Shown: positions 1 to 8,330 of the stretch, piece after piece
How the letters are laid out: every line of letters starts with the position of its first letter
Position numbering within the stretch: the first letter of the stretch is position 1
Assembly: GCA_963841065.1 (NCBI GenBank)
Contig: CAWJBI010000031.1
Location: forward strand, 124,001 to 188,000
Source: M0108 sp963841065
GTDB taxonomy: Bacteria; Pseudomonadota; Gammaproteobacteria; Chromatiales; Chromatiaceae
Direction of reading: 5' to 3'
Length of the DNA stretch: 64,000 bases
Translations under genes and position numbers: made by a program
The notes under the pieces: model-generated
What the model saw: the letters and a program-made list of their open reading frames with translations, nothing else
The model's database searches: none
What the model was told of the DNA's origin: nothing

Positions 1-691
1 CGCCAAAGGCGCCGCTGGCGCCGACCTGGTCCTGGCGCAGGGCGATCTGGGGGCTCCACGCACTGCCGAAGAAGAACTCGGTCATCGAGACCTTCTCGAA
101 AAAGAGGAGGGACTCGAAGATCACGGACAAGACGATCCCCAGGGTGGTGAGGATGGCGATGGAAGAGAAGAGCATCAGGATGACCATGACCATCCGCTCG
201 ACCCGGTTGCGGGAACGCATCGCCGGGGAGATTTGCGTCCAGGCCAGGGACAGGCCGCCGAGCCCACGGCCAGGACCAGGACCCAGAGGCCGATGTTAGC
301 CAGGCTTTGCAGCCGGCCGTACTCCGCGGCCGCTGCCTGGATGCCTGGGGTGACCTTGCCAGAGACGATGTTGCCCGTCGCCAGGTTCTGGATGTCGCTG
401 ATCAGCAGGCTGAGATTGCCCTCCGACAGGCCCTGCGATCGTCTCGACCGGCAAGTGGGACCGGACCAGGGCGGTGATGAGCGTGTCCTGGAACCCAGCC
501 CAGAGCCCCAGTAGCAGGAGCGCGGGGAGACCGGCCCACAGGGCGGCGTAACAGCCGTAGTAACCCGGCAGCGAGTGCAGGGTCTTGATACGCGCGCGGC
601 CACCGGCGAGCCGCGATCGCCCGCTTGCCGCCAAGGTGGTAGGCGAAGGCCATCAAGCCGAGCAGGATCAGGAAGAGGTGGAAAGGGACAT
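1..691 (-). CDS. pstC: Phosphate ABC transporter permease PstC (partial, frameshifted)
   Basis: Inner-membrane permease subunit of the high-affinity PstSCAB phosphate importer. Read across frame changes, the minus strand gives an N-terminal membrane helix (LFLILLGLMAFAYHLGGKRA), the segment HSLPGYYGCYAALWAGLPAL typical of the long-N-terminus PstC subfamily, a periplasmic stretch around LISDIQNLATGNIVSGKV, and a further membrane region ending in EFFFGSAWSPQIALRQDQVG at the window edge. The frame changes near 620, 435 and 255, and probably once just after the ATG at 691. The C-terminal permease core lies outside the window. It follows pstS on the same strand with a gap of about 95 bases, the usual pst operon order. 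The breaks look like sequence errors rather than decay, because the residues on both sides remain conserved. Confidence 0.8.
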
Positions 692-784
692 GACAACATC
701 CTGGAACGACTGAGGCAGGGGCCCGCGCCAACCCTGGGCAGGCGCGGGTGGGGGCTGGCGCCCCGGCCGGAGGCCTGCCCGGGA

Positions 785-1841
785 TCAGTGGGATGCGGGC
801 CTGGTCATGGGGGTCAGGGCCTTGGCGGCCTTGGCGACCTCCTTGCGCTCCTGCCTCGGGCAGCGGCGATCAGGCCCTTGTCGGCCAGGTAGCCTTCCGG
901 ACCCCAGGCCGCGTCGCTGGTGAACTCGGTCACGTATTCCGGGATGCCCGGGATGGTGCCGATGTGGGCCTTCTTGACATAGAAGAAGAGCGAGCGGGAT
1001 ACCGGGTACTGGCCAGCGGAGATGGTCTCGAAGGTTGGCGCGACGCCATCAATCTGGGCGCCCTGGACCTTGTCCGCTGTTCTGCTCCAGGAAGCTGAAG
1101 CCGAAGATGCCGAGGGCCTTGGGGTTGGCCTGGAGCTTCTGGACGATCAGGTTGTCGTTCTCGCCGGCCTCGATATAGGCCCCGTCCTCGCGCACGCCCA
1201 TGCAGACCGCCTGGAACCTCTTCTTGTCCGCCTTCTCCATGGCCTTGATCAGTTCAATCTGCTTGCAGCCAGCCTCCATTGCCAGTTCGGCAAAGGCATC
1301 GCGGGTGCCGGAGGTGGGGGGCGGGCCCAGGACCTCGATCTTGATGTCGGGCAGGGCCGGATTGACGTCCCGCCAGGTCTGGTAGGGGTTGGCCACCAGG
1401 GTACCGGAGCCGTCCGGGTTGGGGACGTCCTTGGCCAGGGCCAGGAAAAGATCCTTCAGGCTCAGGTCCATGGCCTTGGCCTTCTTGGAACTGGCGATGG
1501 CGATGCCGTCGTAGCCGATCTTGACCTCGAGGATCTCCGTGACGCCCTTCTGCGACGCACTGATCGAATTCCGAGGCCTTGATGCGGCGGGAGGCGTTGG
1601 CGATGTCCGGGTTATCGACCCCGACGCCGGCACAGAACAGCTTGATGCCGCCCCCGGTACCGGTGGACTCGATCTTGGGGGTCTTGAAGGTGCCTTTACG
1701 GCCGAAGTTCTCCGCCACGGTGGTGGCGAAGGGGAAAACGGTGGAGGAGCCGACGACGGCAATATAGTCGCGGGCCTGGGCCTGGGTTGCCGAGGCAAGG
1801 CTCAGAGCGGTCACGGCCGCGGTGATCATGGTCTTGTTCAT
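785..1841 (-). CDS. pstS: Phosphate-binding periplasmic protein PstS (frameshifted)
   Basis: Periplasmic phosphate-binding subunit of PstSCAB. It starts with a signal peptide (MNKTMITAAVTALSLASATQ, cleavage after AQA) followed by RDYIAVVGSSTVFPFATTVA. The S-S-T-V-F segment and the later TGTGGGIKLFC and SGTRDAFAE segments are the phosphate-coordinating loops of PstS. Three frame changes (near 1570, 1080 and 860) must be bridged to reach a natural end with the tail KALTPMTRPASH, giving about 350 residues, the normal family length. It is the first gene of the pst operon, with pstC downstream. I saw no convincing Pho box (CTGTCAT-type direct repeat) upstream. Confidence 0.88.
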
Positions 1842-1915
1842 TTACAGGTCTCATGTGGCGAAAGGATTGATTGCAAGATCTATTCTCTCCGCCAGGCATG
1901 ATCGCCCGATGAGCA

Positions 1916-1929
1916 CGGAATTAATTCCG
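1916..1929. other. 14-bp perfect palindrome upstream of pstS
   Basis: The bases CGGAATTAATTCCG read identically on both strands. A related half site, CGGATTAATTC, follows about 20 bases later. The palindrome lies about 75 bases before the pstS start codon in AT-richer DNA, so it could be an operator. No regulator can be named from the sequence. Confidence 0.35.
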
Positions 1930-2381
1930 CATGACCGAAAATCGGATTAATTCATTGGTCGTCCGCTAGTCTTGCTTTAAATACAGTGAGTTATATTTCT
2001 GCCTGAGGAACGCCATGGCGAGCCTTCTTATGGCGGGGACCCTGCGAAGTCGGATGGCTCGGGCCCGGCTGGTTTAACTCAACCGCCTAGGACCCTGTCA
2101 GCCACTTTATTCAGTTTCGTGAGAGACTTATCGTCGCCGATGACCGTTTCCGGTCAGCTTGGTCTTACGAAGGTGGGAGCTGGAACGACTGGGAGCAGTC
2201 CTCAAATCAGTCTTCAAACCGACACCTAATGATCTGCAAAATTTCATATCAATTTTCAGGATTCGTCATTATTCGATGATGACACCGCCGCGCAGGTCGC
2301 GGATCATTGCTGAAGACGTGAGACGCGGGGTGGGCACCGCCGCTCGGTTCCGATTGACGCGCTGGGGGAGGAAACGCCGTC
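1930..2381. other. Non-coding stretch between pstS and IS remnant
   Basis: I see no supported gene here. A short AT-rich segment (about 1930-2000) probably holds the pstS promoter. The rest has small open stretches without family resemblance and may contain the decayed 5' part of the adjacent insertion sequence. Confidence 0.4.
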
Positions 2382-2831
2382 GGCTGGATAGTCGCGACCG
2401 GCGAGTCCGCCGCCCTGGCCAAACAGTTCAGCAGCGCGACCTGTACCAAGCAGGGCATCCGCCCCGGCCAACTGACCCTGCACGCCGACTGCGGCTCCCG
2501 CATGAAGTCCAAACCGGTGGCCTTGCTGCTCTCCGACCTGGGCGTCACCAAGACCCACAGTCGGCCTTACACCAGCGACGACAACCCCTGCAGCGAGCCG
2601 CACTTCAAGACCCTGAAGTACCGGCCCGACTTCCCGGACCGCTTTGGCGCCATCCAGGACGCCCGCGTTCATTGCCAGGTCTTCTTCCCCTGGTACCACG
2701 ACGACCACCGCCACTCGGGAATCGCCTTCATGACCCCGGCTGATGTCCATTACGGCCGCGTCCCGACGGTGATCGTCTACAGCAACAGAGACGATGCACG
2801 GATACTGGAAGCAAAGTTCCTGGCGCCGTAG
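2382..2831 (+). mobile_element. IS3-family transposase OrfB remnant (C-terminal integrase core)
   Basis: About 149 codons of a DDE integrase core of IS3-type OrfB transposases, in one open frame to a TAG at 2829-2831. The remnant begins inside the protein at GWIVATGESAALAKQF. Recognisable landmarks are LTLHADCGSRM with the second catalytic Asp, the tract TKTHSRPYTSDDNPCSEPHF carrying the catalytic Glu, and the C-terminal WYHDDHRHSGIAFMTPADVH typical of this group. The first catalytic Asp, the helix-turn-helix OrfA and the 5' part of OrfB are missing, so it is inactive. Terminal inverted repeats were not recognised. Confidence 0.85.
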
Positions 2832-3264
2832 GAGGATAGAGGTAGGCGGAGGTAGGCGGGGTCAGGTCGAGCACACTCCCAGGCAAAGCCGGTGGCTTTC
2901 GATCGCGGGCTTCTCACAGGGGCCTATCACCAGGTCCGTCGGGGCCTACGCGACCGACACCTCCGCCCGAGCGGTGGCGCGGACGGCTAGGCAGGGACTC
3001 CGGGTGTCCCACGGAAAGGCTTGCGGCTTGTCGCGTGGAGAGGTGAAAATGCGGACCCGATCGGAGTGATGCGGTCGCGATGCATCTGGGTACCTCTCGG
3101 TTGGCTACAAGTTTGGCTCCATGGCCAGTCCTTTTTCATTTTCAGCCTCGATCTCGGTGTCCGCGCCCAGTATGGAGACGCGACACTCTAGGCCGACGGC
3201 TGGCCGCGCCCCGGCACGGCCGATGTCCGGCGCCTTTCAACCCCGTTGATTTGGAAGAATTCCG
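2832..3264. other. Intergenic stretch, no recognised gene
   Basis: The stretch between the transposase remnant and maeB holds only open frames without family resemblance. It begins with a short near-repeat (aggtaggcgg twice). The last 25 bases carry the maeB ribosome binding site (GGAAG, about 9 bases before the ATG). The maeB promoter should lie here, but no clear -35/-10 pair stands out. Confidence 0.4.
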
Positions 3265-5526
3265 ATGTCTGATGAGTTGAGAAAGAGCGCCCTGGATTAT
3301 CACCGTTATCCGCGTCCGGGCAAGCTGGCGATCCAGGCCACCAAGCCCTTGGCCAATCAGCGGGACCTGGCCCTGGCCTACTCGCCGGGGGTGGCGGCGG
3401 CCTGCGAGGAGATCGTCGCCGATCCCCTGGCGGCGGCCCTGTACACCAGCCGCGGCAATCTGGTGGCCGTCATCACCAACGGCACCGCGGTGCTCGGCCT
3501 GGGGGCCATCGGCGCCCTGGCCTCCAAGCCGGTGATGGAAGGCAAGGCGGTCCTCTTCAAGCAGTTCGCCGATATCGATGTCTTCGATATCGAGATCGAT
3601 GAACTCGACCCCGAGCAACTCATCGCGACCATCGCCCGCCTCGAGCCCTCCTTCGGCGGCATCAATCTGGAGGACATCAAGGCCCCGGAATGCTTCATCG
3701 TCGAAAAGGCCCTCAAGGAACGCATGAAGATCCCGGTCTTTCATGACGACCAGCACGGCACCGCCATCGTGGTCAGCGCCGCCGTCCTCAATGGCCTCAG
3801 GCTGGTCGGCAAGGAGATCGGCGAGGCGCGACTGGTGACCGCCGGCGCCGGGGCCGCCGCCCTGGCCTGCCTGGACCTCCTGGTCTCCCTGGGCCTCAAG
3901 CGCGAGCAGGTCATCGTCACCGACATCGCCGGGGTGGTCTATGAGGGCCGTACCGAGGTCATGGACCCCTACAAGGCCCGCTATGCGATCGACACGCCCC
4001 TGCGGACTCTGGAGGAGGCCCTGGAGGGCGCCGACATCTTCCTGGGGCTCTCCGCCGCCGGGATCCTGAAGGCCCCCTGGCTGCTGAAGATGGCCCCGAA
4101 CCCCCTGGTCTTCGCCCTGGCCAATCCCAATCCCGAGATCGCGCCCGAGGAGGCGCGGGCGGTCCGCCCCGACGCCATCCTGGCAACCGGCCGGACGGAT
4201 TATCCCAATCAGGTCAACAACGTTCTCTGCTTTCCCTTTCTCTTTCGTGGTGCCCTGGATTGTGGTGCCACCGAGATCAACGAAGCCATGAAGCGCGCCT
4301 GTGTTCAGGCTATCGCCGATCTGGCCCGGGCCCGGCCTTCGGAGATCGTCCGCCAGGCCTACGGTGGCATGGACCTGCGTTTTGGCCCCGAGTACCTGAT
4401 CCCCAAGCCCTTCGATCCCCGTCTCATCGAGCAGGTCGCCCCGGCGGTGGCCGAGGCCGCCATGGCCTCGGGTGTCGCCACCCGGCCCATCGCGGATATG
4501 GTCGCCTATCGCCAGACTATGCATGACAGCGTCTTTCGCACCGGCATGACCATGAAGCATGTCTTCGACCTGGCGCGCAAGACGGTGCGGCGGGTGGTCT
4601 TTGCCGAGGGCGAGGAGGAAATGGTGCTGCAGGCGGTGCAGCAGGCGGTTGAGCAGGGCATCGCCCAGCCGGTCCTGATCGGGCGCCAGGCCGTGATCGA
4701 GCGGCGCCTGGCCAGTCTGGGGCTGGGCATCAAGGTTGGCGAGGATTTTCGCCTCATCGATCCCCAGAACAATCCGGATCGCGAGGCCCATTACGAGGCT
4801 TTTTTCCAGCGGGCCAAGCGGCGCGGCTATACCCCGGCCGAGGCGCGCGTGCATATCCGCAACTCGCCCACGGCCCTGGCCGCGGTTCTGCTGCGGACTG
4901 GCGAGGCGGATGCCATGATCAGCGGGACCGTCGGGGGCTACCGGAGCCATCTGGAACAGATCGAACTCATCATCGGCCGCGCCAAGGGCGTCGATCATAT
5001 GGCGGCGATGACCGCCGTGGTGCTGCCGAGCGGGCCCCTCTTTATCGCCGACACGGACGTGCAGGCGGACCCGGACACCGAGTCCCTGGTGGAGATCACG
5101 GCCCTCTGTGCCGCCGAGGTGCGGCGGTTTGGCATCAAGCCCAAGGTTGCGCTGCTTTCCCATTCCAACTTCGGCAGTCATAAGGATGCCTCGGCGCTCA
5201 AGATGCATGAGGCCTTGTGCCTGATCCAGCATGCCTTTCCGGAACTTGAAGTCGAGGGCGAGATGCGTGCCGACCTGGCGTTGTCTCATGCGATGCGGCA
5301 GCAGCGATTTCCGGATTCCCTGCTGGAGGGCCGCGCCAATCTGCTCATCATGCCGAATCAGGACGCGGCCAATATCGCCTTCAATCTGCTGAAGGTGATG
5401 GGGGATGGAACCGCGATTGGTCCTATCCTCCTGGGCGCCGCCAAGTCGGCCCATGTGGTCACGCCCGGGGTCACGGTGCGGGGCCTGTTGAATATGACGG
5501 CCCTGGCGGCAGTGCAGGCGCGCTGA
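3265..5526 (+). CDS. maeB: NADP-dependent malic enzyme (malate dehydrogenase, oxaloacetate-decarboxylating), MaeB type
   Basis: Cytoplasmic enzyme converting malate to pyruvate and CO2 with reduction of NADP+. The 753-residue length is that of the bacterial fusion type: an N-terminal malic domain (YSPGVAAACEEI near residue 40; the metal-binding PVFHDDQHGTAIVV near 160), an NAD(P)-binding domain (VTAGAGAAALACLDLL), and from about residue 420 a phosphotransacetylase-like domain that is usually regulatory (acetyl-CoA response) rather than catalytic. The ATG is preceded by GGAAG. The gene is completely open and ends just before a strong terminator, so it is probably transcribed alone. Confidence 0.96.
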   Translation: MSDELRKSALDYHRYPRPGKLAIQATKPLANQRDLALAYSPGVAAACEEIVADPLAAALYTSRGNLVAVITNGTAVLGLGAIGALASKPVMEGKAVLFKQFADIDVFDIEIDELDPEQLIATIARLEPSFGGINLEDIKAPECFIVEKALKERMKIPVFHDDQHGTAIVVSAAVLNGLRLVGKEIGEARLVTAGAGAAALACLDLLVSLGLKREQVIVTDIAGVVYEGRTEVMDPYKARYAIDTPLRTLEEALEGADIFLGLSAAGILKAPWLLKMAPNPLVFALANPNPEIAPEEARAVRPDAILATGRTDYPNQVNNVLCFPFLFRGALDCGATEINEAMKRACVQAIADLARARPSEIVRQAYGGMDLRFGPEYLIPKPFDPRLIEQVAPAVAEAAMASGVATRPIADMVAYRQTMHDSVFRTGMTMKHVFDLARKTVRRVVFAEGEEEMVLQAVQQAVEQGIAQPVLIGRQAVIERRLASLGLGIKVGEDFRLIDPQNNPDREAHYEAFFQRAKRRGYTPAEARVHIRNSPTALAAVLLRTGEADAMISGTVGGYRSHLEQIELIIGRAKGVDHMAAMTAVVLPSGPLFIADTDVQADPDTESLVEITALCAAEVRRFGIKPKVALLSHSNFGSHKDASALKMHEALCLIQHAFPELEVEGEMRADLALSHAMRQQRFPDSLLEGRANLLIMPNQDAANIAFNLLKVMGDGTAIGPILLGAAKSAHVVTPGVTVRGLLNMTALAAVQAR

Positions 5527-5566
5527 GGGGGGGAGCGGCGCGGCGCCAGTTTGTCACCGGCCCCGC

Positions 5567-5603
5567 AAAAAAAACCCGGCGCCAGGGTGGCGCCGGGTTT
5601 TTT
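5567..5603 (+). terminator. Rho-independent terminator of maeB
   Basis: A perfect stem, cccggcgcc / ggcgccggg, with a 5-base loop (agggt) is flanked by an A-tract and a T-tract that extend the pairing. It begins about 40 bases after the maeB stop. Because of the A-tract it could also stop transcription arriving on the minus strand from the small gene at 5635-5790. Confidence 0.93.
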
Positions 5604-5634
5604 AGCCGGTGAGCGGGTTAAGTAAAGGAAGGGG

Positions 5635-5790
5635 TTAGCTCCCGAAAGCGTTGTCCTGGTGCGCGACGGTCTGGGTTTCGACCATGGAGACCTGGGATTG
5701 ATTCAGGAAGGCCTGATCATCTTCCGAGACCGTGACAGCGGCGGAGACACCCCCAACGACTAGCGCTAAAGCAGCGATTACACCTAACAT
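5635..5790 (-). CDS. Small secreted protein, 51 residues, unrecognised
   Basis: A short gene with all the marks of expression: ATG at 5790, a strong Shine-Dalgarno (GGAGA 6 bases upstream), 51 codons and a TAA stop 32 bases from the shared bidirectional terminator. The product starts with a typical signal peptide or single membrane helix (MLGVIAALALVVGGVSAAVT), then an acidic and Gln/Ser-rich tail of about 30 residues (SEDDQAFLNQSQVSMVETQT and a short end). There is no cysteine, so it is not a lipoprotein. It is divergent from pbpG with a 140-base control region between them. I do not recognise a family; a periplasmic or membrane-associated peptide is the inference. Confidence 0.68.
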   Translation of the reverse strand: MLGVIAALALVVGGVSAAVTVSEDDQAFLNQSQVSMVETQTVAHQDNAFGS

Positions 5791-5930
5791 TGTCTTCTCC
5801 AGATGAGATGTGATGAACGATGTGGATTAGTATATTAGAAAATTCTAATTCATCAAGATTTCATCTGTAACAAGATGTAACCGGTGCCGGTACCGCCGGC
5901 GCCCTCTACTCCTTGCCTGAAGGGTCAAGC
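5791..5930. promoter_or_regulatory. Divergent control region with TGTAAC direct repeat and TTAGAA/TTCTAA dyad
   Basis: This AT-rich region separates the small secreted-protein gene (minus) from pbpG (plus). It contains TTAGAA-aa-TTCTAA (5835-5848) and an exact direct repeat TGTAAC-N4-TGTAAC (5866-5871 and 5876-5881). The 10-base period puts both copies on the same helix face, as in binding sites of OmpR-family response regulators. Regulator identity is unknown. Confidence 0.5.
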
Positions 5931-6869
5931 ATGAAAAAAACGCTTGTAGCCGCGGTGTGTCGCGGCGGCTTCTCCCTAACCGGGGTCATCCTGCTGGGCG
6001 CGACTTTGGGTCTTGCCCGGGCGGCCCCGGATCAGCCCTTCGCGGTCGCTGCTCTGGGCAGGTCGGCCCCAGTCACGCCCGCCTGGGAGCACCTTGATGG
6101 GGCTGGGCTCCATCTCCAGTCCGACGCTGTCATGGTGGCGGACTCGGCGGGCAATCCCATCTTTTCCAAACATGAGGACGAGCCCAAGTCCATTGCCTCC
6201 GTCACCAAGCTGATGACCGCCATCGTGGTGCTGGATGCCGGGGTGGACCTGGACGCGGTCATCACCATCCGGCCCGAGGACAAGGACATGTTGCGCAACA
6301 GTCGCTCCCGGCTCCAGATCAATCGTGCCAACCTGACCCGGCGGGAACTCCTGCTGGTGGCCCTCATGTCCTCGGATAATCGTGCGGCGGCGGCCCTGGG
6401 TCGTACCACCTTCGCGGGCGGGACCCCGGAGTTTGTCACGCAGATGAACCGTAAGGCCAAGGCGCTGGGGATGAGCAATACCCACTTCGCCGACAGCAGC
6501 GGCCTGAATGCCGAAAACCGCTCCACGGCGCGGGATCTGACCAAGCTGGTGAGTGCCGCCTCGGGTTACCCCCTGATCCGGGAGGCCACGACGACCCGGG
6601 ATGCCCAGTTGCAGCCCCACCCCGGTGGTGGCGCCCTGGGCTATCGCAATACCAACCCCCTGGTCTCCAGCGATGCCTGGGAGATCGAGGTGAGCAAGAC
6701 GGGTTATATCTCCGACGCTGGCCGTTGCCTGGTCATGCAGGCCATGGTTGGCGGCCGCCGACTACGCTTCGTGCTGCTGGATTCACCCGGCAAGCATACG
6801 CCCATGGGGGATTCCAACCGCCTCCGTCAGTGGATCGAGCGGAGCCTGGCCAAGCAAGGGGCGGGTTGA
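5931..6869 (+). CDS. pbpG: D-alanyl-D-alanine endopeptidase (PBP7, peptidase S11)
   Basis: Periplasmic penicillin-binding enzyme that cleaves D-Ala-meso-DAP cross-links in peptidoglycan. The protein has 312 residues with an N-terminal signal sequence. The three active-site motifs of the S11 family are visible: SxxK as SVTK in SIASVTKLMTAIVVLD, SxN as SSDN in ALMSSDNRAAAALGRT, and KTG in VSKTGYISDAGRCLVM. The ATG at 5931 is chosen because GAAGGG lies about 9 bases upstream and the signal peptide begins there (MKKTLVAAV). It appears monocistronic and is divergent from the small secreted protein. Confidence 0.92.
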   Translation: MKKTLVAAVCRGGFSLTGVILLGATLGLARAAPDQPFAVAALGRSAPVTPAWEHLDGAGLHLQSDAVMVADSAGNPIFSKHEDEPKSIASVTKLMTAIVVLDAGVDLDAVITIRPEDKDMLRNSRSRLQINRANLTRRELLLVALMSSDNRAAAALGRTTFAGGTPEFVTQMNRKAKALGMSNTHFADSSGLNAENRSTARDLTKLVSAASGYPLIREATTTRDAQLQPHPGGGALGYRNTNPLVSSDAWEIEVSKTGYISDAGRCLVMQAMVGGRRLRFVLLDSPGKHTPMGDSNRLRQWIERSLAKQGAG

Positions 6870-6950
6870 CGGGGTGAGTGTCGGGGCGGTCTGGGGCGAG
6901 AGGGCCCGGGGACTGGAATCGGGGATAACCCGGATGAGCGATGCCAGAGG

Positions 6951-7319
6951 TCAGCGCCGTTCAGGCGGCCGGAAGTCGTAGCCGGGCTTTGCCCAGTAAG
7001 GATCCTTGGCGGGTGTGGGGTAGCCGGTTTGTTCACCTGGATAGGGAGCCCCGGCTTTCAGTCGCTGCTGTTCGCGGTCGCTCAAGGGGCGATACCTAAA
7101 AGGCTCCGGGGGGTTAGGCATGCCCGGCCCATATTTTGGCGGTGCCAACTCCTGCCAGGATGGCGCTGGGGCTGGCGGCGGAGTCCAGGGTTGCCCCGGC
7201 GGGGATGCTTGAAGGGGCGGCTTGGTTTGCGGGGGGGGCGCCTCCTCGGTGGGCGCGAACAGCAGCCATCCCCCCCCAATACCCAGAAAGGCGGCGATTA
7301 GATAGCCGGTGATCCTCAT
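6951..7319 (-). CDS. Proline-rich membrane-anchored hypothetical protein
   Basis: A 122-residue protein with one N-terminal hydrophobic segment (MRITGYLIAAFLGIGGGWLL) that acts as a membrane anchor or uncleaved signal, followed by a strongly Pro-rich, low-complexity stretch (many PP and PxP pairs) and a Tyr/Pro/Arg-rich end. No catalytic motif is visible. The base composition matches the neighbours. It lies downstream of folE2 on the same strand with about 60 bases between, so co-transcription is possible. Function unknown; a periplasmic spacer or scaffold is only a guess. Confidence 0.6.
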   Translation of the reverse strand: MRITGYLIAAFLGIGGGWLLFAPTEEAPPPQTKPPLQASPPGQPWTPPPAPAPSWQELAPPKYGPGMPNPPEPFRYRPLSDREQQRLKAGAPYPGEQTGYPTPAKDPYWAKPGYDFRPPERR

Positions 7320-7380
7320 GGTTCAAGCTGTCCTCGACTCCGAGATTTCCTGAATTCAGTATACTCCAGGAGGGCGGCTA

Positions 7381-8205
7381 TCAGGCGTCTTCCGCCTCCT
7401 TGTCCCGTTCGATCAGGGCATAGGCGGAATGGTTGTGGATGGACTCGAAGTTCTCGGACTCCACGATGTAGGCGTCGATGCGATCGTCCGCATTGAGGCG
7501 CACCGCCACGTCCCGCACCATGTCCTCGACGAATTTCGGGTTGTTGTAGGCCCGTTCGGTGACGTATTTCTCGTCCGGACGCTTGAGCAGGCCGTAGAGT
7601 TCGCAGGAGGCCTCCTTTTCCACCAGGTCGATGATCTCCTCCAGCCAGATGAAGCCCCGAGTGCGGACCTGGACGGTGACATGGGAGCGCTGGTTGTGGG
7701 CGCCGTAGGCGGAGATCTCCTTGGAACAGGGGCAGAGGCTGGTGACGGGCACCACGACCTTAATAAACATCCGTGGCGTGCCCTGGCTGATCTCGCCGAT
7801 GAAGGTGACGTCATAGTCGAGCAGGCTCTGGACGCCACTGATGGGCGCCTTCTTGTTGACGAAGTAGGGGAAGCGCATCTCGATATGGCCCATCTCCGAC
7901 TCCAGCCGCTCCGCCATCTCCGTGAGCATCTCCTTGAAGGACTCGATGCCGATCTCCTTCTCGTGCTTGTTGAGGATCTGCACGAAGCGGGACATGTGCG
8001 TGCCCTTGAAGTTATGGGGCAGATAAACGTACATGTTGAAGGTGGCGACCGTGTGCTGCTCGCCATCGCTGCGATCCCGCACCCGAACCGGATGACGGAT
8101 GTCCTTGATGCCCACCTTGTCGATGGCGATCCGACGGGTGTCGGCGCTGGCCTGGACATCGGCGATTGGCAGGGTGCAGGATGACTTCTTGATCGCTGAA
8201 TCCAT
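7381..8205 (-). CDS. folE2: GTP cyclohydrolase I, type IB (FolE2)
   Basis: Converts GTP to 7,8-dihydroneopterin triphosphate, the first step of tetrahydrofolate (and queuosine-type deazapurine) synthesis. The 274-residue length is normal for FolE2. Family landmarks are FNMYVYLPHNFKGTHMSRFV, the segment TSLCPCSKEISAYGAHNQRS near residues 156-174 with the conserved Cys that contributes to the metal site, and the C-terminal HNHSAYA. This family is unrelated in detail to classical FolE, tolerates several divalent metals, and is often the form used when zinc is scarce. No zinc-regulator site was recognised upstream. Confidence 0.95.
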   Translation of the reverse strand: MDSAIKKSSCTLPIADVQASADTRRIAIDKVGIKDIRHPVRVRDRSDGEQHTVATFNMYVYLPHNFKGTHMSRFVQILNKHEKEIGIESFKEMLTEMAERLESEMGHIEMRFPYFVNKKAPISGVQSLLDYDVTFIGEISQGTPRMFIKVVVPVTSLCPCSKEISAYGAHNQRSHVTVQVRTRGFIWLEEIIDLVEKEASCELYGLLKRPDEKYVTERAYNNPKFVEDMVRDVAVRLNADDRIDAYIVESENFESIHNHSAYALIERDKEAEDA

Positions 8206-8330
8206 GGGGAATTCACCTTGACGCTAGGTCGTTGGGGGAGGCTGAATGCCAATTATGTGGGCCAACTGGGGGCAGGACAGCAAAAAGCCAAGCCACGGGA
8301 CGGGTGGTCGGCGAGGCGATGGTTCTCTGC

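Noticed and set aside
1842..1980. Pho box upstream of pstS
   Set aside because: No CTGTCAT-like pair with 11-base spacing could be found on either strand.
2013..2075. 20-codon open frame with an AGGA upstream
   Set aside because: Too short and basic, with no signal or family resemblance; chance is likely in this setting.
2794..3069. 91-codon frame after the IS remnant
   Set aside because: No family resemblance, no good ribosome binding site, and it overlaps the end of the transposase frame.
3142..5454. 770-codon open frame on the strand opposite maeB
   Set aside because: It mirrors maeB almost exactly, has His/Gly/Asp-rich composition typical of antisense frames in GC-rich DNA, and matches no family.
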